A DNA stretch of 64,000 bases from Planctomycetota bacterium (lineage in GTDB: Bacteria; Planctomycetota; Planctomycetia; Gemmatales; HRBIN36), in contig JACTMY010000017.1 of the NCBI GenBank assembly GCA_014584395.1, positions 104,012 to 168,011 on the forward strand, given 5' to 3'. The position numbers and the translations under genes are program-made. Every line of letters starts with the position of its first letter. Positions within the stretch are counted from its first letter, which is position 1. Shown here piece by piece: positions 44,790 through 55,582 of the stretch. The notes below the pieces were generated by a model that saw nothing but the letters and a program-made list of their open reading frames with translations, did not search any database and was not told where the DNA came from.

Positions 44790-44843
44790 GCTAGGTTTCC
44801 TGAAGGATTAAGGCTCTATGACACGTTCACGGATAAGGCTATT

Positions 44844-44873
44844 ATTGTACGAGACTCTCCTGGCGAGTGACAA
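44844..44873 (-). promoter_or_regulatory. Candidate pckA promoter
   Basis: On the minus strand TTGTCA (44868-44873) and TACAAT (44844-44849) are 18 bases apart; each matches 5 of 6 consensus positions. The ATG of pckA is 54 bases downstream of the -10. Confidence 0.55.
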
Positions 44874-44921
44874 TGAAAAGTCGCTGCCGAGGTCTCTCTA
44901 TCCAAGTCAAGGGATGCGCTC

Positions 44922-45382
44922 ATGGCCAGGAAGTTAACGTTTGCCTCTTTTGACGAGGCGCTGGCGGAAGTGGAACGCTTGCAGCGCGAGGGCTGCAAAC
45001 CTCAAGGTCAATGGACTCTGGCGCAGATTTGCGACCACCTGAGCTACTTCATCGAAGGCACGCTCGATGGCCATCGGTATAAGGTTCCTTGGCTGCTCAA
45101 GATGCTGTTGGGTCGATGGGTCCTGAAGCGCATCTTGACGCAAGGGAAAATGAAGCCTGCGTGCCGACGCCGCAGAAGCCGCTGCCCGCACCGAGCATCG
45201 ACGAAGCGGCCGCCGTGGCGCGGTTCCAGCGCGCGGTGCAGCGATTGCGAGAGCATGAGGGCGCGATGCACGATTCCCCTTTCTTCGGCCATCTGACTTC
45301 CGACCAATGGCGGCAACTGCGCCTCTCCCACGCCGCTCACCATTTGGCGTATTTGGAACCGAAGGCCAAAGTACTTTCCTGA
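44922..45382 (+). pseudogene. DUF1569 (DinB-like) protein, frameshifted
   Basis: ATG 44922 has AAGGGA seven bases upstream. The first frame gives the N-terminal half of a DUF1569 / DinB-superfamily protein (FDEALAEVERLQ, WTLAQICDHLSYFIEG), then loses sense after GKMKPAC. A second frame continues (VPTPQKPLPAPSIDEAAAVA, then LSHAAHHLAYLEPK). One missing base near 45150-45165 would join them into about 153 residues, the family size. The His in CDHL and the paired His near the end are the usual metal ligands of this four-helix fold. Either a recent break or a read error. Confidence 0.7.
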
Positions 45383-45400
45383 GGGATTGAAATAGCGGCT

Positions 45401-48400
45401 TTACGGCAGCTTCGGCATGGCGAAGTGCTGCTGTTCTTTCGTGCTGAGATCGCGGATGCCAAGTTGTTCCAGATGGCGGGCCAAATCCACCGGCCAAAGC
45501 TGGAAGCGATCACCGACAGTCAGCACCATCGCGTCTTCGGCCACAAAGAAGACTTGTTGGGGGGTTTTCAGTTCCGTCGCGATGCGGAAGCGGGGTTGAT
45601 CGGTGGTCGTTTCCCAAAGAATGAATTCACCATCGACATAGGCGGCCACCCAGCGGCCATCCTCGCTCATCGCGGCGGACCGGATCGGCTGATCGCTGAC
45701 CTTCACGCTCTTGGTCCATTGCTTGGTTGTCCGGTGGCGCAAGTGCACGAAGCCTTGACTATCCCAAACGGCCAACCATTGTGCCTTGGCGGAAAAGGCC
45801 AAGCCTTCCACTCTGGTCTTCTGGCCGCGGCCAACGTCGAAACGAAAACAATCCGCGATGCGCTGTTGTTCCGCGTCCCAAAGCACGATGTCCGCTGCCG
45901 GGGCCATGGGCGCGCCTTTGCCTTGGAAGGCGGGCAAGAAGGCTAACCAGCGCCCATCCTCGGAAAAGGCTCCCTCATAAAAACCCACCAGGGTCTCCTG
46001 GAGGACCACTCGTGAACGCTCCTTGCCCGTGAAAGCATCATACACGATCAGATCGCTGGGATGGAGTTTCGTCCAGTCGTCCATAGTGGCATTGGCATCC
46101 TTGGGAATGACCAAAAGAAAGCTATTGCCGCCCTGGCGTGGAATCAGGTTGCGTTGCCGGGGCTTGAAGATGCCAAGCGAGGCGGGAGAGAACGCGGCCA
46201 AGGCTTGCCCGCTGGCTGTGTCCAACAGTTGCACCTGGCTCAGAGACGGACCGGTTAACAGGCGTTTTCCACCCGCGAGCAGATTTTGCCAGGGGAATTG
46301 CCAGTGATTGAACGGCTGCGAAGCGGGGCGCGGCGCTTCCTTCAACCCGAACTTATTCGTGTCAAAGTTCCAGAGGCGGTGGCTGGCATCCCACAGGAGC
46401 AAGGTGCGACTTGTATCCGTCAAGAGCCATTCGCGGATGGGCATGTGGATCGTCGGCAAGATCCCTTTTTGTTCAAGGTCGACGAGCATGATGTGATTTT
46501 CGAGATTGTTCACAGCGGCGGTGCGGCCATTGGGCTGTAAGGCCATGTAGCCAACGTCCAAGTTTGAGGGGCGAGAAAAAAGTTGGCCCGTGGCTGTATC
46601 CCAAGCCCAAAGCCGCAGCCGGCCATCCACCGCGGCGGCGATGCGGCCATCGGCGCTGATTTGGGGAAAACCATAGTATTCCTGGGATTCGCCCAGGGAT
46701 TGGCGAAACGCCAACTCCTTGAGATCCCACACGTGCAAGGGGCCAGTCATCGAGATGCCGCCGCGCTGCGACAGATTCATGCGATAGGCATAGGGCGAAA
46801 TCAACATGCTCTGGCCATCGCCACTGACGACCATGGTGCAGCCGTTGGGCAAGTGCAGTTGTCCGGGAAAGGGGACTTCGCGTTCGGGTCCATCCTCGAC
46901 GGGATGAATCAAAACGCCCTTCGGGCTGGGCAAGCAAATCGCTTCATCGTTGGCGGCGAATTGCAGCCAGGTGTAATAGATTTTCGCGCTGACCGGCCGC
47001 GTCCACTGCACGTCGCCGGTCGCGGTTTGGAGGAGGAGCAAACGCTGCCCCGCGCGGTGCAGGGCCGCCAAGCGCTGGCCGTCCGAGCTGAGGCTGATGG
47101 CGTGCAAATCCGGCTCGCGCGTGGCGTACAGGCGCTTGCCTTCCCAATGGGGCGCGGACCAGAGCCATATTTCATGTTCATGGTTGTCGGGCAGCTTGCC
47201 CGCTTGCTGCGGATCGGTCTCAACGAACAGTGCCGCCACGTGCTGGCCATCCCGGCTGGCCGTCAGTGCTTTGACGTGGTAATGCGGCTGCGCATGCGCC
47301 CACTTTTTGCACAAGCGGCCGCTCGGAAAATCGTACCAGTGCGCCTGATGGATTCCCGCCAGCGCGAGCCAATCGCTTTTCGGGCTGACGAGCAACTCGC
47401 TGGGCGATGATTCGTCCATTCTCTCAAGGTTGAAGCTGCCTTGAAATCGCCAGGTTTGGGCGTTGTACAAGCCGATGCGCGATAGATCGCTGCTGGGACT
47501 TACCAAGTAACGTCCATCCGGGGAGAAGGTGAACCACCAAGTGTTGTGAAAGGTTTGCAGGCCTTGTTGCAGGTCGAACGGCTCAAGGGCCCGGGGCAAG
47601 CGCTTCAGCAGGGGAATGTCCTGCAAGGCCGTCATGCAAGTGCTCCGGGTCATGACGTCGTCGTGCAGCCGCAGGGCGGAGCGCACGAGCGGCCCGACGA
47701 TCTCGGGCTGCTGACCGGCTTTCAGCAAGGCGGTGTTGGCCAGGCGCCAAGCTTCCGAGCGCCGCAGTTCCAGGGTCCGTTGATTAAGCGATTGATCCAG
47801 TTGAGCGCGGAGCCCTGCTTCCGCTTGCCGGGCCTCTTCGGCTTTCTTTTTTTCCTCCTCGGCACGTTTCTGTTCCTCGATGGCGTTATCGTAGGCGATT
47901 TGCAACCCTTGCGCCAAAACACGGTTGGCGTCGTTGGCTACCGCGGCTTTGTAGGCGTACCAGGCGGTGACCACCTGGCTGGCGATGATGCACCAGAAGG
48001 CGATGCTGGCCGCGGTCATGGCCGTCCGATGCCGCCGGGCGAACTTCCGCCAGCGATACCACAGCGACGGCGGGCAGGCATCCACCGGCTCATCGCGCAG
48101 GAAATGCTCCACGTCCCGAGCTAACTGCACGGCGGTTTCGTAGCGGCGGGTCCGGTCCTTCTCCAGGCATTTCATGACGATCCAATCCAGGTCGCCCTTG
48201 ACGAGCCGGGTCAGGCGCGGCGGATCGATGCCGCGCGAAGCGGCGATGGTGGCCAATTCCTCGGTCGTGCTTAGCCGCACGCTAGGACGCTGCGGTTCGT
48301 CTTCCTTGATCATGCGCAGAATTTCGACGAAAGCGGCTTCGCGCAGTTGCTTGCGGTTGACCGGCGTGGTGCCGGTGAGCAGTTCGTAGAGCAAGACGCC

Positions 48401-49228
48401 CAGCGAGTAGACGTCGCTGCGGGTGTCGACCCCCAAGGCGCTCATTTCGGCCTGCTCGGGACTCATGTATTCCAGCGTGCCCACGATCTGGCCATATTGC
48501 GTGAACATGGTCTTGTCGGTCAGCCGCTGCTCGACCGCCTTGGCCACGCCGAAGTCGATGACTTTGGGCACAGGCCGGCCGTCGTAGAGCGTGACCAGGA
48601 CGTTGGACGGCTTGATGTCGCGGTGGATGATGCCCTTCTGATGAGCATGCTGAATCGCCTGACAGACGGGAATGAAAAGCTCGAGCCGCTCTTTGGGCGA
48701 CAGTTTGTTTTCATCGCAATACCTGGTGATCGGCACGCCGTGCACGAGTTCCATGACGAAGTAGGGCCGGCCCGCCGTCGTCGCGCCCGCGTCCAGCACT
48801 TTGGCGATGTTGAGGTGGTCCATCATGGCCAAGGCTTGCCGCTCGGCTTCGAAGCGGGCGATGATCTGGGCCGAGTCCATGCCCGGTTTGATGATCTTAA
48901 GGGCGACCCGGCGGCGGACAGGCTGTTCCTGCTCGGCCATCCAGACCGTGCCCATCCCCCCCTCGCCGATTTTTTGCAGCAGCTTGTAGGGACCAATCCG
49001 TTCGCCGGCTTTTTCCAAGGGCAGCACCCCTTCGAACGCATCGGTCGGCACCTCCATGACAGCGGCGGGACGATTGAGAAAGCTGCCCGTTTGTTCGTGG
49101 GCGGCCAGCAAACGCGCCACGGCTTGCCGCATCTCAGGCCGTTCGTGGCAAGCCTGGTCGAGAAACGCCTCCCGCTGCGCGGGATCGTCGATGGCCAGCG
49201 CTTGATGAAACAAGGATTCTTCGTTCAT
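45401..49228 (-). CDS. Membrane Ser/Thr protein kinase with WD40-like propeller
   Basis: A 1275-residue protein. The ATG at 49228 ([13 protein letters not shown]) is preferred because the N-terminal helical region of planctomycete kinases of this class begins so. Kinase domain: [11 protein letters not shown] (86-96), HRDIKPSN with Asp204, [18 protein letters not shown] basic region leads to one transmembrane helix ([18 protein letters not shown], about 407-424) and a Glu/Lys/Arg coiled coil (about 445-490). The rest (about 550-1275) is WD40-type beta propeller ([29 protein letters not shown]). It follows a truncated WD40 gene and an ECF sigma gene in the same direction, the typical planctomycete grouping. 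Confidence 0.92.
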   Translation of the reverse strand: MNEESLFHQALAIDDPAQREAFLDQACHERPEMRQAVARLLAAHEQTGSFLNRPAAVMEVPTDAFEGVLPLEKAGERIGPYKLLQKIGEGGMGTVWMAEQEQPVRRRVALKIIKPGMDSAQIIARFEAERQALAMMDHLNIAKVLDAGATTAGRPYFVMELVHGVPITRYCDENKLSPKERLELFIPVCQAIQHAHQKGIIHRDIKPSNVLVTLYDGRPVPKVIDFGVAKAVEQRLTDKTMFTQYGQIVGTLEYMSPEQAEMSALGVDTRSDVYSLGVLLYELLTGTTPVNRKQLREAAFVEILRMIKEDEPQRPSVRLSTTEELATIAASRGIDPPRLTRLVKGDLDWIVMKCLEKDRTRRYETAVQLARDVEHFLRDEPVDACPPSLWYRWRKFARRHRTAMTAASIAFWCIIASQVVTAWYAYKAAVANDANRVLAQGLQIAYDNAIEEQKRAEEEKKKAEEARQAEAGLRAQLDQSLNQRTLELRRSEAWRLANTALLKAGQQPEIVGPLVRSALRLHDDVMTRSTCMTALQDIPLLKRLPRALEPFDLQQGLQTFHNTWWFTFSPDGRYLVSPSSDLSRIGLYNAQTWRFQGSFNLERMDESSPSELLVSPKSDWLALAGIHQAHWYDFPSGRLCKKWAHAQPHYHVKALTASRDGQHVAALFVETDPQQAGKLPDNHEHEIWLWSAPHWEGKRLYATREPDLHAISLSSDGQRLAALHRAGQRLLLLQTATGDVQWTRPVSAKIYYTWLQFAANDEAICLPSPKGVLIHPVEDGPEREVPFPGQLHLPNGCTMVVSGDGQSMLISPYAYRMNLSQRGGISMTGPLHVWDLKELAFRQSLGESQEYYGFPQISADGRIAAAVDGRLRLWAWDTATGQLFSRPSNLDVGYMALQPNGRTAAVNNLENHIMLVDLEQKGILPTIHMPIREWLLTDTSRTLLLWDASHRLWNFDTNKFGLKEAPRPASQPFNHWQFPWQNLLAGGKRLLTGPSLSQVQLLDTASGQALAAFSPASLGIFKPRQRNLIPRQGGNSFLLVIPKDANATMDDWTKLHPSDLIVYDAFTGKERSRVVLQETLVGFYEGAFSEDGRWLAFLPAFQGKGAPMAPAADIVLWDAEQQRIADCFRFDVGRGQKTRVEGLAFSAKAQWLAVWDSQGFVHLRHRTTKQWTKSVKVSDQPIRSAAMSEDGRWVAAYVDGEFILWETTTDQPRFRIATELKTPQQVFFVAEDAMVLTVGDRFQLWPVDLARHLEQLGIRDLSTKEQQHFAMPKLP

Positions 49229-49375
49229 GGCGGCACTCGCAGGGCAAAGTCGATGGCTGTCCATAACATCATGCGCCAACGGGAGCCAGCGAGCATCAGG
49301 GAAAATGGATTATTTCTCTCGACAAGCGGCAGCCCCTCTTTGTTTAACCTGCTTGATCGACCGCCAAGGGGACGA

Positions 49376-51595
49376 TCACTTGCTCCCGTGGATGAGGGAC
49401 TCGGCTTCTTGGAGCAAGCGTCTGGGTTCCGGTTGCTTTTCAGGGAAATAGCCTGCCACCTTTCGCTGGCCAGCCTTCAGCCAGAGCGTCGCTTCTTCCA
49501 TTCGACCCAAGCGATGCAAGGCCATGGCCATGCCCGCGGCTTCCGCGGCGTCGATCGAGAGAAGCTTCGTCTCCGCGATGTAGAACGGATGGGCGAACAA
49601 CAATCCCAGTTCCCGACCGAATTGGCGGACGTCTCCCATATCCTGCATGAGGTAACTTTGCCGCAGGCGCGTGCTTTCGAGAAAAGCTTGATAGGCTTCT
49701 TGAATTTGTGCCTGGCGCAGGTGCACAAAGGCCAGGCACATGCGGATGTCGGGGTGATGGGGCTGATACGCCGCGGCGGCTTGGGCTTGACGAAGGGCCA
49801 GTTCCAAGCGTTCGGGGTTCGCTCCGGGCTGCGACACGGCCGACCAGGCCAAGCGGTGCAGGGTGCTGGTTTGTTCTTCGAGGGTATGAATCCAAATGTG
49901 GATCATGGCCTGGTGCTCGGTCGGCCAACCTGGCGTCCGTTGTGCCGCGGCAAGCACCTCGGAGCGCAGGCCATACAGTTGGTACAGGGAGTAAATCCAG
50001 GCATTGGCATCCTCGGCTGGCCCTAATCGGAGGAGGGCTTGGGCATGCCGTTCCGCTGCGGGCCAATCCTCCAGCAGCGCGGCCCAACAATAACCCAGCC
50101 AGTGACCCTCCACGTGCCCCGGTTCGAGTCGTTCCGCGCGTTCCAGATGGTAGGTCACGGCATGGGTCAGCCTGGCCTTGGATTCAGCTTGCTCGACATA
50201 ACGAAAATGCTTCAACACCTCGCTAACATGGGACCGATGCCAGGCAGCCGAGGGGGACGGTGCCTTGAACCGTCCGGGATGTGTCGTCCGCAAGCGGTTG
50301 AGTTCTTGATTCATGTTGTCCGCGGGCTGGGGGGCTTCCGCCACGTCGAGCGGCTTGCCGTACTGCAACAGCATGACCCACGTCCGCAAATCTTCCAAGG
50401 TGAACTCATCGGTGAAGTCCGATCCAGGGCTAGTGGGGTGTTCACGAAGCGGCGTCAAGGCGATGACGCGCTGCCGGTCCAGCCGCAGTCGCTCTTCACT
50501 TTCGAAGGCCAATAAATCCGGGGTGCAAGGCATGGGCGGCGACAGGGGTTGGCCCGTCTCGGCATCCCACAGTCGCGCCAGGTGATCCTCGGTCATGGTG
50601 ACGATCATGCGTCCCTTGGGGCTGAAGAAGCCAAGGCTTACGGCTTGGTCGTGCCGGAGCGGCGGCGAAAGCGGTTGTCCCGTAGCGGCATCCCAAACGC
50701 GCAGAGTGTGATCGTGACTCACCGTCACGATTTTCGTGCCATCCTGGTTGAACCGGAGCTTGTAACCACCCTTGTTGAGAGGCAGTTTTCCCAGGCGTTG
50801 ACCCGTCTTTACGTCCCACAGGGTCGCGCTGCCATCTTCGCTCAGGCTCGCCATGCGCTTTCCCTGCGAGTCCCTGGCCGTGATGGCGTCATCTTTGTCC
50901 GATTCGTGCGGAATGACCGGCGGCGCTCCCATCGGCAAATCCCAAACGCGCACGGACCGATCATGACTGACCGTGACCACGCGGCGGCCATCGGGGCTGA
51001 ACGCGGCATGGAATAGCCAGCGGTTGTGACGAAGGGGAGCGAAGATCGGCTGCCCGGTCAGCGAATCCCAGAGGCGGGCGGTATGATCGCCGCTGGCCGT
51101 CAGAACCCATCGGCCGTCCGGGCTGAATGCGATGCTGATCACTTCGTCCTCATGCTTGAAGTTGGGTGAAATGGGAATGCCCTTGGCGGCGTCCCAAAGG
51201 CGGGCCGTGCCGTCGGAGGAGCTGGTGGCGACCAGTCGGCCATCGGGGCTGAAGGCCGCGCGATGGACGTAATAATTGTGTTGCATGGGTGGCGTGATGG
51301 GTTTCCCCGTGGCGGCATCCCAGACGCGGGCCGTGTGATCCTGGCTGGCCGTGGCCAGCCGCTGGCCGTCGGGACTGAAGGCGACGTGTCCGATGGCGGC
51401 GCCATGGCGCAAAAGGGGCGTGCAGGGTTCGCCCGTGGCGGCGTTCCAAATCCGGGCCGTGTCATCGCGACTGGCGGTGGCCACGGAATGGCCATCGGGG
51501 CTGAAGGCCGCAAAGTAAACCGCAAGCTGGTGGCGAAGGGGGAGACCGATGGCCTGACCCGTCGCGCCATCCCAGACTTGGGCGACGCCATCCAC
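49376..51595 (-). CDS. WD40/TPR protein, 5'-truncated remnant
   Basis: A frame of 739 residues starting at a weak GTG (51595), open only about eight codons further to a TAG at 51620-51622. It begins within a WD40 blade (VDGVAQVWDGATGQ) with no head. Blades of the FSPDGRRVVTVSHDRSVRVWD type run to about 350; the C-terminal half is helical and TPR-like (GYCWAALLEDWPAAERHAQ). Relatives of this plan usually carry a kinase and a transmembrane helix before the blades, so the N-terminal half seems lost, and an SGNH hydrolase tail occupies the upstream sequence. No good Shine-Dalgarno is seen, so expression is doubtful. Confidence 0.7.
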   Translation of the reverse strand: MDGVAQVWDGATGQAIGLPLRHQLAVYFAAFSPDGHSVATASRDDTARIWNAATGEPCTPLLRHGAAIGHVAFSPDGQRLATASQDHTARVWDAATGKPITPPMQHNYYVHRAAFSPDGRLVATSSSDGTARLWDAAKGIPISPNFKHEDEVISIAFSPDGRWVLTASGDHTARLWDSLTGQPIFAPLRHNRWLFHAAFSPDGRRVVTVSHDRSVRVWDLPMGAPPVIPHESDKDDAITARDSQGKRMASLSEDGSATLWDVKTGQRLGKLPLNKGGYKLRFNQDGTKIVTVSHDHTLRVWDAATGQPLSPPLRHDQAVSLGFFSPKGRMIVTMTEDHLARLWDAETGQPLSPPMPCTPDLLAFESEERLRLDRQRVIALTPLREHPTSPGSDFTDEFTLEDLRTWVMLLQYGKPLDVAEAPQPADNMNQELNRLRTTHPGRFKAPSPSAAWHRSHVSEVLKHFRYVEQAESKARLTHAVTYHLERAERLEPGHVEGHWLGYCWAALLEDWPAAERHAQALLRLGPAEDANAWIYSLYQLYGLRSEVLAAAQRTPGWPTEHQAMIHIWIHTLEEQTSTLHRLAWSAVSQPGANPERLELALRQAQAAAAYQPHHPDIRMCLAFVHLRQAQIQEAYQAFLESTRLRQSYLMQDMGDVRQFGRELGLLFAHPFYIAETKLLSIDAAEAAGMAMALHRLGRMEEATLWLKAGQRKVAGYFPEKQPEPRRLLQEAESLIHGSK

Positions 51596-51611
51596 GCCGC
51601 GGCAGAGCGAT

Positions 51612-51767
51612 GGGTTGACCTACACTCGGGACGATCTGGCCCAGGATGGCGTCCATCCCTCTCCAACCGGGAGACAAAAAGTCGCCAAGCTGATGTTGGA
51701 TTTCTACAAGAAGGATCCCTTCACCCGCTCCTGGTTCATGGGGCAAGGCGAAACGGCCGATCGGTGA
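51612..51767 (+). pseudogene. 3' fragment of an SGNH/GDSL hydrolase gene
   Basis: On the plus strand an open frame ending at TGA 51765-51767 reads GLTYTRDDLAQDGVHPSPTG followed by RQKVAKLMLDFYKKDPF. The DGVHPSPTGR pattern is the Asp-x-x-His block V of SGNH hydrolases, close to their C-terminus, and the following helix and Trp-Phe tail also fit. No start and no upstream part of the gene exist: the sequence changes at about 51605-51612 into the antisense of a WD40 gene. It is a remnant. Confidence 0.65.
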
Positions 51768-51800
51768 CGGGACGGCGGCAACCGCTTCAAAGATGGGTGA

Positions 51801-52388
51801 TCACGAGCAAGCCGACTCGCCGAGCGCCAGCTCGCGCCGCAGCCAGGCGCGCGCATAAACCCATTGCCGGTCGGCGGAACTGGGCGAGATGCCAAGGACC
51901 TCGGCGGCCTGTTCACCGGTCAACCCCGCGAAGAACCGCAGTTCCACCAGCTTGGCCTTTTGCGGATGTTTCTCGGCCAGCTTCTTCAGAGCTTCATCAA
52001 GCGCCAGCAGATGATCGCCCGAGGAAGGAGCGGGCAGGAGGTCGAGGTCGAGGTCGGTGCGCTGCCAGGAGCCGCCGCGTTTGTGCCGGCGTTTGCGCCG
52101 CGCTTGATCGATGAGGATGCGCCGCATGGCCTCGGCAGCCGCCGCGTAGAAATGCCGGCGATTGGCGAAGCTGGCCTCCGGGGCCGCCGCGCTGCTTTCG
52201 GGGCCGATCATGCGGAGGAAAGCTTCGTGCACCAGGGCCGTGGCTTCGAGGGTTTGCCCTGGCCGTTCATGAGCGAGTTTCTGAGCCGCGAGCCGGCGGA
52301 GTTCGTCATAGACCAGGGGCAGCAGCGCCGCCGCTGCCTGGCGATCCCCGCGGGAAGCTGCCTCGATGAGCTGCGTGACTTCGTTCAT
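51801..52388 (-). CDS. ECF-type sigma factor
   Basis: A 195-residue sigma-70-family factor of the ECF-like group common in planctomycetes. Region 2 begins at AALLPLVYDELRRLAAQKLA and contains ALVHEAFLRMIG and the FYAAAAEAMRRILIDQARRK helix. Region 4 is the helix-turn-helix LVELRFFAGLTGEQAAEVLG, then SPSSADRQWVYARAWLRREL. Such factors usually sit next to kinase / WD40 proteins, which here follow on the same strand, so signals through the kinase may control it. No anti-sigma gene is visible. Confidence 0.9.
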   Translation of the reverse strand: MNEVTQLIEAASRGDRQAAAALLPLVYDELRRLAAQKLAHERPGQTLEATALVHEAFLRMIGPESSAAAPEASFANRRHFYAAAAEAMRRILIDQARRKRRHKRGGSWQRTDLDLDLLPAPSSGDHLLALDEALKKLAEKHPQKAKLVELRFFAGLTGEQAAEVLGISPSSADRQWVYARAWLRRELALGESACS

Positions 52389-52435
52389 CGCTCCATCCTA
52401 GCACAACGGAGCAGGGCGGTGAACCGCGCATCGGG

Positions 52436-52834
52436 TCAGGACCGCAGGGACTTCCAAGGCTCGTCCATGCTGACGTCGACGAGCGGCGGCCCTTGAATCT
52501 TGGCCGGGGACAGAATCGCCAGGAGAACGAGGGTGTCCTGCCCAATGTTGTAAGAGCCATGCACCATGTTCATGGGAATGTGGGCGGATTGACCTGCCGT
52601 GAGGATGCGCTTCTCCCGATCCACCCATTGCTCGCAAGTGCCGGACTGAACGTAAATGATCTCTTCCATCTCTGGATGGCGGTGAAAGGCGTGCCCTTTG
52701 CCCGGAGGCATGTGGACGCGGACGAGCAGCAGCTTGTCCGCTTCGACCAGGCCGGGCTTGCAGAGCCAATGGTGCGGCCCCCAGGGCAGTTCCTCGACGA
52801 TCAGGTTCTCTTCGGTGACAAAGCGGGTCGGCAT
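52436..52834 (-). CDS. Cupin-domain protein
   Basis: A 132-residue single-domain cupin. The two cupin motifs are visible: a first block with HAFHRHPEMEEIIYVQSG (His, His and Glu of the metal site) and a second block with SAHIPMNMVHGSYN (the last His). The fold binds a metal and small ligands; members include isomerases, dioxygenases and sensors, so a substrate cannot be named. It lies between the sigma factor and proS genes without tight linkage. Confidence 0.85.
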   Translation of the reverse strand: MPTRFVTEENLIVEELPWGPHHWLCKPGLVEADKLLLVRVHMPPGKGHAFHRHPEMEEIIYVQSGTCEQWVDREKRILTAGQSAHIPMNMVHGSYNIGQDTLVLLAILSPAKIQGPPLVDVSMDEPWKSLRS

Positions 52835-52855
52835 GAAAGCACCTCTTCAAGGGAG

Positions 52856-54571
52856 TCAATGCGCTGTTCGGGACGCCAGGGCTTCGAGGATGCGCGCCTT
52901 GGCCTGTTCCAGGGGCACGTTCCAGCTTTGCGGTTCGTGTCTCCATTTCAGCTCGATCTGGCCCTGGGCCAAGCCCTTCTCGCCGATGACGACCCGGAGC
53001 GGAATGCCGATCAAGTCGCCGTCCTTGAATTTGAATCCCGGACGGGCGTCGCGATCATCGAGCAGGACGTCGACGCCCTGATCCTGGAGTTGCTGATAGA
53101 GCTGATTCGCGGCTTCCATGATGGGGCCATGGGTGACGTTGAGCGGCACGAGCAGAACCTGATACGGGGCCAAGCCCATGGACCAGAGAATGCCGCCGGC
53201 GTCGTGGTTGGTTTCGATCAGGGCGGACAAGATGCGGGTCACGCCGATGCCGTAACAGCCCATGATGATCGGATGCTCCTTGCCTTTTTCGTCGAGATAA
53301 TGGGCGCGCATCTTGGCGGAATACTTGGTGCCGAGCTTGAAGACGTGGCCTACCTCGATGCCCTTGCGGATGCGCAGGACGCCGTTGCCCCGCGGGCTGG
53401 GATCGCCGGCCACGGCGTTGCGGATGTCGGTGATCTTGTCGGGATGGAAATCGCGGCCCGGCTGCACGCCCGTCAGGTGCATGTCGGCCTCGTTGGCCCC
53501 GGTGACGCCGTCGCGGACGCGCATGACCGACGCATCGGCAATAACCCGCGCCTTCAGCCCCACCGGCCCGGCAAACCCCACCGGCGCGCCAGTGACTTTT
53601 TCGATCGTCGCCGGGTCGGCCAACTCAAGCTGGCTCGCGCCGAGATGCCGCTTGAGTTTGTTCTCGTTGACCTCGTGATCGCCCCGCACCAGGGCCGCCA
53701 CCGGGTTGCCGTCGGCCACGTAGATCAGCGTCTTGATCATCTGCGCGGGTGAACAGTGGAGGAAGCTGCTCACTTGCTCGATGGTGCTGTGGCCCGGCGT
53801 GGCGACCTTGGCCAGCGGCGCCTGGCTTTCCGGCGGCACGTCCCCCAGGAACGGTCCAATCTCGGCCCGCTCGACGTTGGCGGCGTATTGGCCATCTTCG
53901 GACTCGACGACCGTGTCCTCGCCGTTCTCCGAAGGCACCATGAATTCATGCGAGGCATCCCCGCCGATCGGCCCCGACTCCGCCTCGACGGCCACGTACT
54001 TGAGGCCGCAGCGGTCGAAGATGCGGCAATAAGCCTGATACATGGCGTCGTAGCTTTTGTTGAGACCGGCGAGGTCCACGTCGAAGCTGTAGGCGTCCTT
54101 CATCAGAAATTCGCGGGTGCGCAGCACGCCGAACCGGGGCCGGGCTTCATCGCGGAACTTGGTCTGAATCTGATACAGCGTGAGCGGCAGTTGGCGGTAG
54201 GAGTTGACGTGATGCCGAATCAGGTCGGTCATCACTTCCTCGTGCGTCGGACCCAAAACGAGCATCGCTCCCTTGCGATCCTTGACCTTCATGAGGTTGT
54301 CGCCGTAGTCGCTGTAGCGTCCGGTTTCCTGCCACAGTTCGGCCGGGTGGATGACCGGCAGGTGGACCTCGACGGCGCCGGCCTTGTCCATCTCCTCGCG
54401 GACGATCTGAATCGCTTTGTTGAGGGCGCGCAGCCCCAGCGGCAGATAGCAATAGGCTCCGGCGACGAGTTGGCGAATCAGCCCCGCCCGAACCATCAGC
54501 TTGTGGCTGGGGATTTGAGCGTCGGCCGGGTCTTCTTTCAACGTGGGGATGAAGGTATGCGTCCAGCGCAC
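52856..54571 (-). CDS. proS: Prolyl-tRNA synthetase, bacterial type
   Basis: A 571-residue class II enzyme that charges tRNA-Pro with proline, about the same length as the E. coli enzyme (572). The GTG at 54571 is chosen: AGGAGA ends five bases upstream and the product begins [14 protein letters not shown], the usual N-terminus. The frame is open further upstream. Class II motifs are seen: motif 1 around [16 protein letters not shown], motif 2 [20 protein letters not shown], motif 3 [14 protein letters not shown]. The inserted YbaK-like editing domain lies at about 225-390, followed by the C-terminal anticodon-binding domain. Confidence 0.95.
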   Translation of the reverse strand: MRWTHTFIPTLKEDPADAQIPSHKLMVRAGLIRQLVAGAYCYLPLGLRALNKAIQIVREEMDKAGAVEVHLPVIHPAELWQETGRYSDYGDNLMKVKDRKGAMLVLGPTHEEVMTDLIRHHVNSYRQLPLTLYQIQTKFRDEARPRFGVLRTREFLMKDAYSFDVDLAGLNKSYDAMYQAYCRIFDRCGLKYVAVEAESGPIGGDASHEFMVPSENGEDTVVESEDGQYAANVERAEIGPFLGDVPPESQAPLAKVATPGHSTIEQVSSFLHCSPAQMIKTLIYVADGNPVAALVRGDHEVNENKLKRHLGASQLELADPATIEKVTGAPVGFAGPVGLKARVIADASVMRVRDGVTGANEADMHLTGVQPGRDFHPDKITDIRNAVAGDPSPRGNGVLRIRKGIEVGHVFKLGTKYSAKMRAHYLDEKGKEHPIIMGCYGIGVTRILSALIETNHDAGGILWSMGLAPYQVLLVPLNVTHGPIMEAANQLYQQLQDQGVDVLLDDRDARPGFKFKDGDLIGIPLRVVIGEKGLAQGQIELKWRHEPQSWNVPLEQAKARILEALASRTAH

Positions 54572-54699
54572 GGGCGTCTCCTGACTTGGCGAAACAGAGC
54601 GGCAATCAACCGACATTCTAGCGATGCGGCGCGCCGGGGGGAAGTTCGCTTGCCTCGACGCGGCCAGGGAGCTGTGCGTGGCACACGGCCGCGGAGCGC

Positions 54700-55497
54700 T
54701 CAGGGATTGATGCCGTCGAGGGCTTTTTTGTACTCCTCGAAGACTTTCAGAATGCCGCCGGGGTTCATGCCGCCCAATCCCCCGCCGCCCAGCGGATTCG
54801 ATCCGCCCTGTTGGAACATCACCATGGCGATGATGAGCACGACGATCATAGCCAGGTTCAGGAAAAGCATCATCCCGTTGGCCAGCCGGCCAGCCAAGGC
54901 AAAAGCGTGGCCCTTGCCCGAAGCGTCGGCTTGCACCCGCGCTTCCTTGGCCAACTGCAGCCCCCGCCATGCGACGTACAGGCATCCCGCATTGATCAAG
55001 GCAAAGAACAAAAGCGCGAACAAGCCTAAGATGGCCTGCAAATAGCCGCCCATGATCGTGGGCGCTAGAAACAGCATAAAGCTCACCCCTGCCAGGTACA
55101 TCGAAGCGATGCCATAGCTGTCATCTGCCGGAGCGGTACTGGCGGAGGGAGCTGCATCGAGGAAACCCTTGCCAAAACGCTTCGGCTGCAATTCCTCCGG
55201 CGTGGGCGGGGGAACATCCGGCAGTTCCTCTTCCATTTCCTCCAACAAGGCGGCGTCCACCGAACCGCGGCGCGGCCGATCGGCGGTTCCCAAGGCAGCC
55301 AGGCCTTCCGGCTGGGACAGAGGCGAGCCGGAGGCGACTAATTCATCGGCCAACGGATCGGGCGTAGTGGAGCGTTCCGGCATGCCGGGGATGTCGACGG
55401 GCATTTGGCAGCGCGTGCACACGGCGCGTTTGCCGGCCCGCTCGGGGTCCGCCCGCAGTTTTTTGCCGCAATGGCGGCAGGTGAAGTGCACTTGCAT
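54700..55497 (-). CDS. Zinc-ribbon membrane protein, Gly-rich tail
   Basis: A 265-residue protein. The ATG at 55497 (AAAGGG five bases upstream) begins a zinc ribbon: [20 protein letters not shown] then AVCTRCQMP, with two CxxC knuckles. A long disordered acidic linker leads to four hydrophobic helices (about 140-235; [56 protein letters not shown]) and a Gly-rich stretch near the C-terminus. N-terminal zinc ribbons with membrane helices are common in planctomycete hypothetical proteins; the function is unknown. Confidence 0.75.
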   Translation of the reverse strand: MQVHFTCRHCGKKLRADPERAGKRAVCTRCQMPVDIPGMPERSTTPDPLADELVASGSPLSQPEGLAALGTADRPRRGSVDAALLEEMEEELPDVPPPTPEELQPKRFGKGFLDAAPSASTAPADDSYGIASMYLAGVSFMLFLAPTIMGGYLQAILGLFALLFFALINAGCLYVAWRGLQLAKEARVQADASGKGHAFALAGRLANGMMLFLNLAMIVVLIIAMVMFQQGGSNPLGGGGLGGMNPGGILKVFEEYKKALDGINP

Positions 55498-55582
55498 GGT
55501 CGACCCTTTCCGTTCGCTTGGCCCGTTCGCTTGGCCGCTGACCCCCATGGCCGCGGCGCGGGGATGCGGCGTCATGAACTTG

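Noticed and set aside
48347..50026. Plus-strand 559-codon open frame over the kinase gene start
   Set aside because: Antisense to the kinase and WD40 genes; no start signal or domain.
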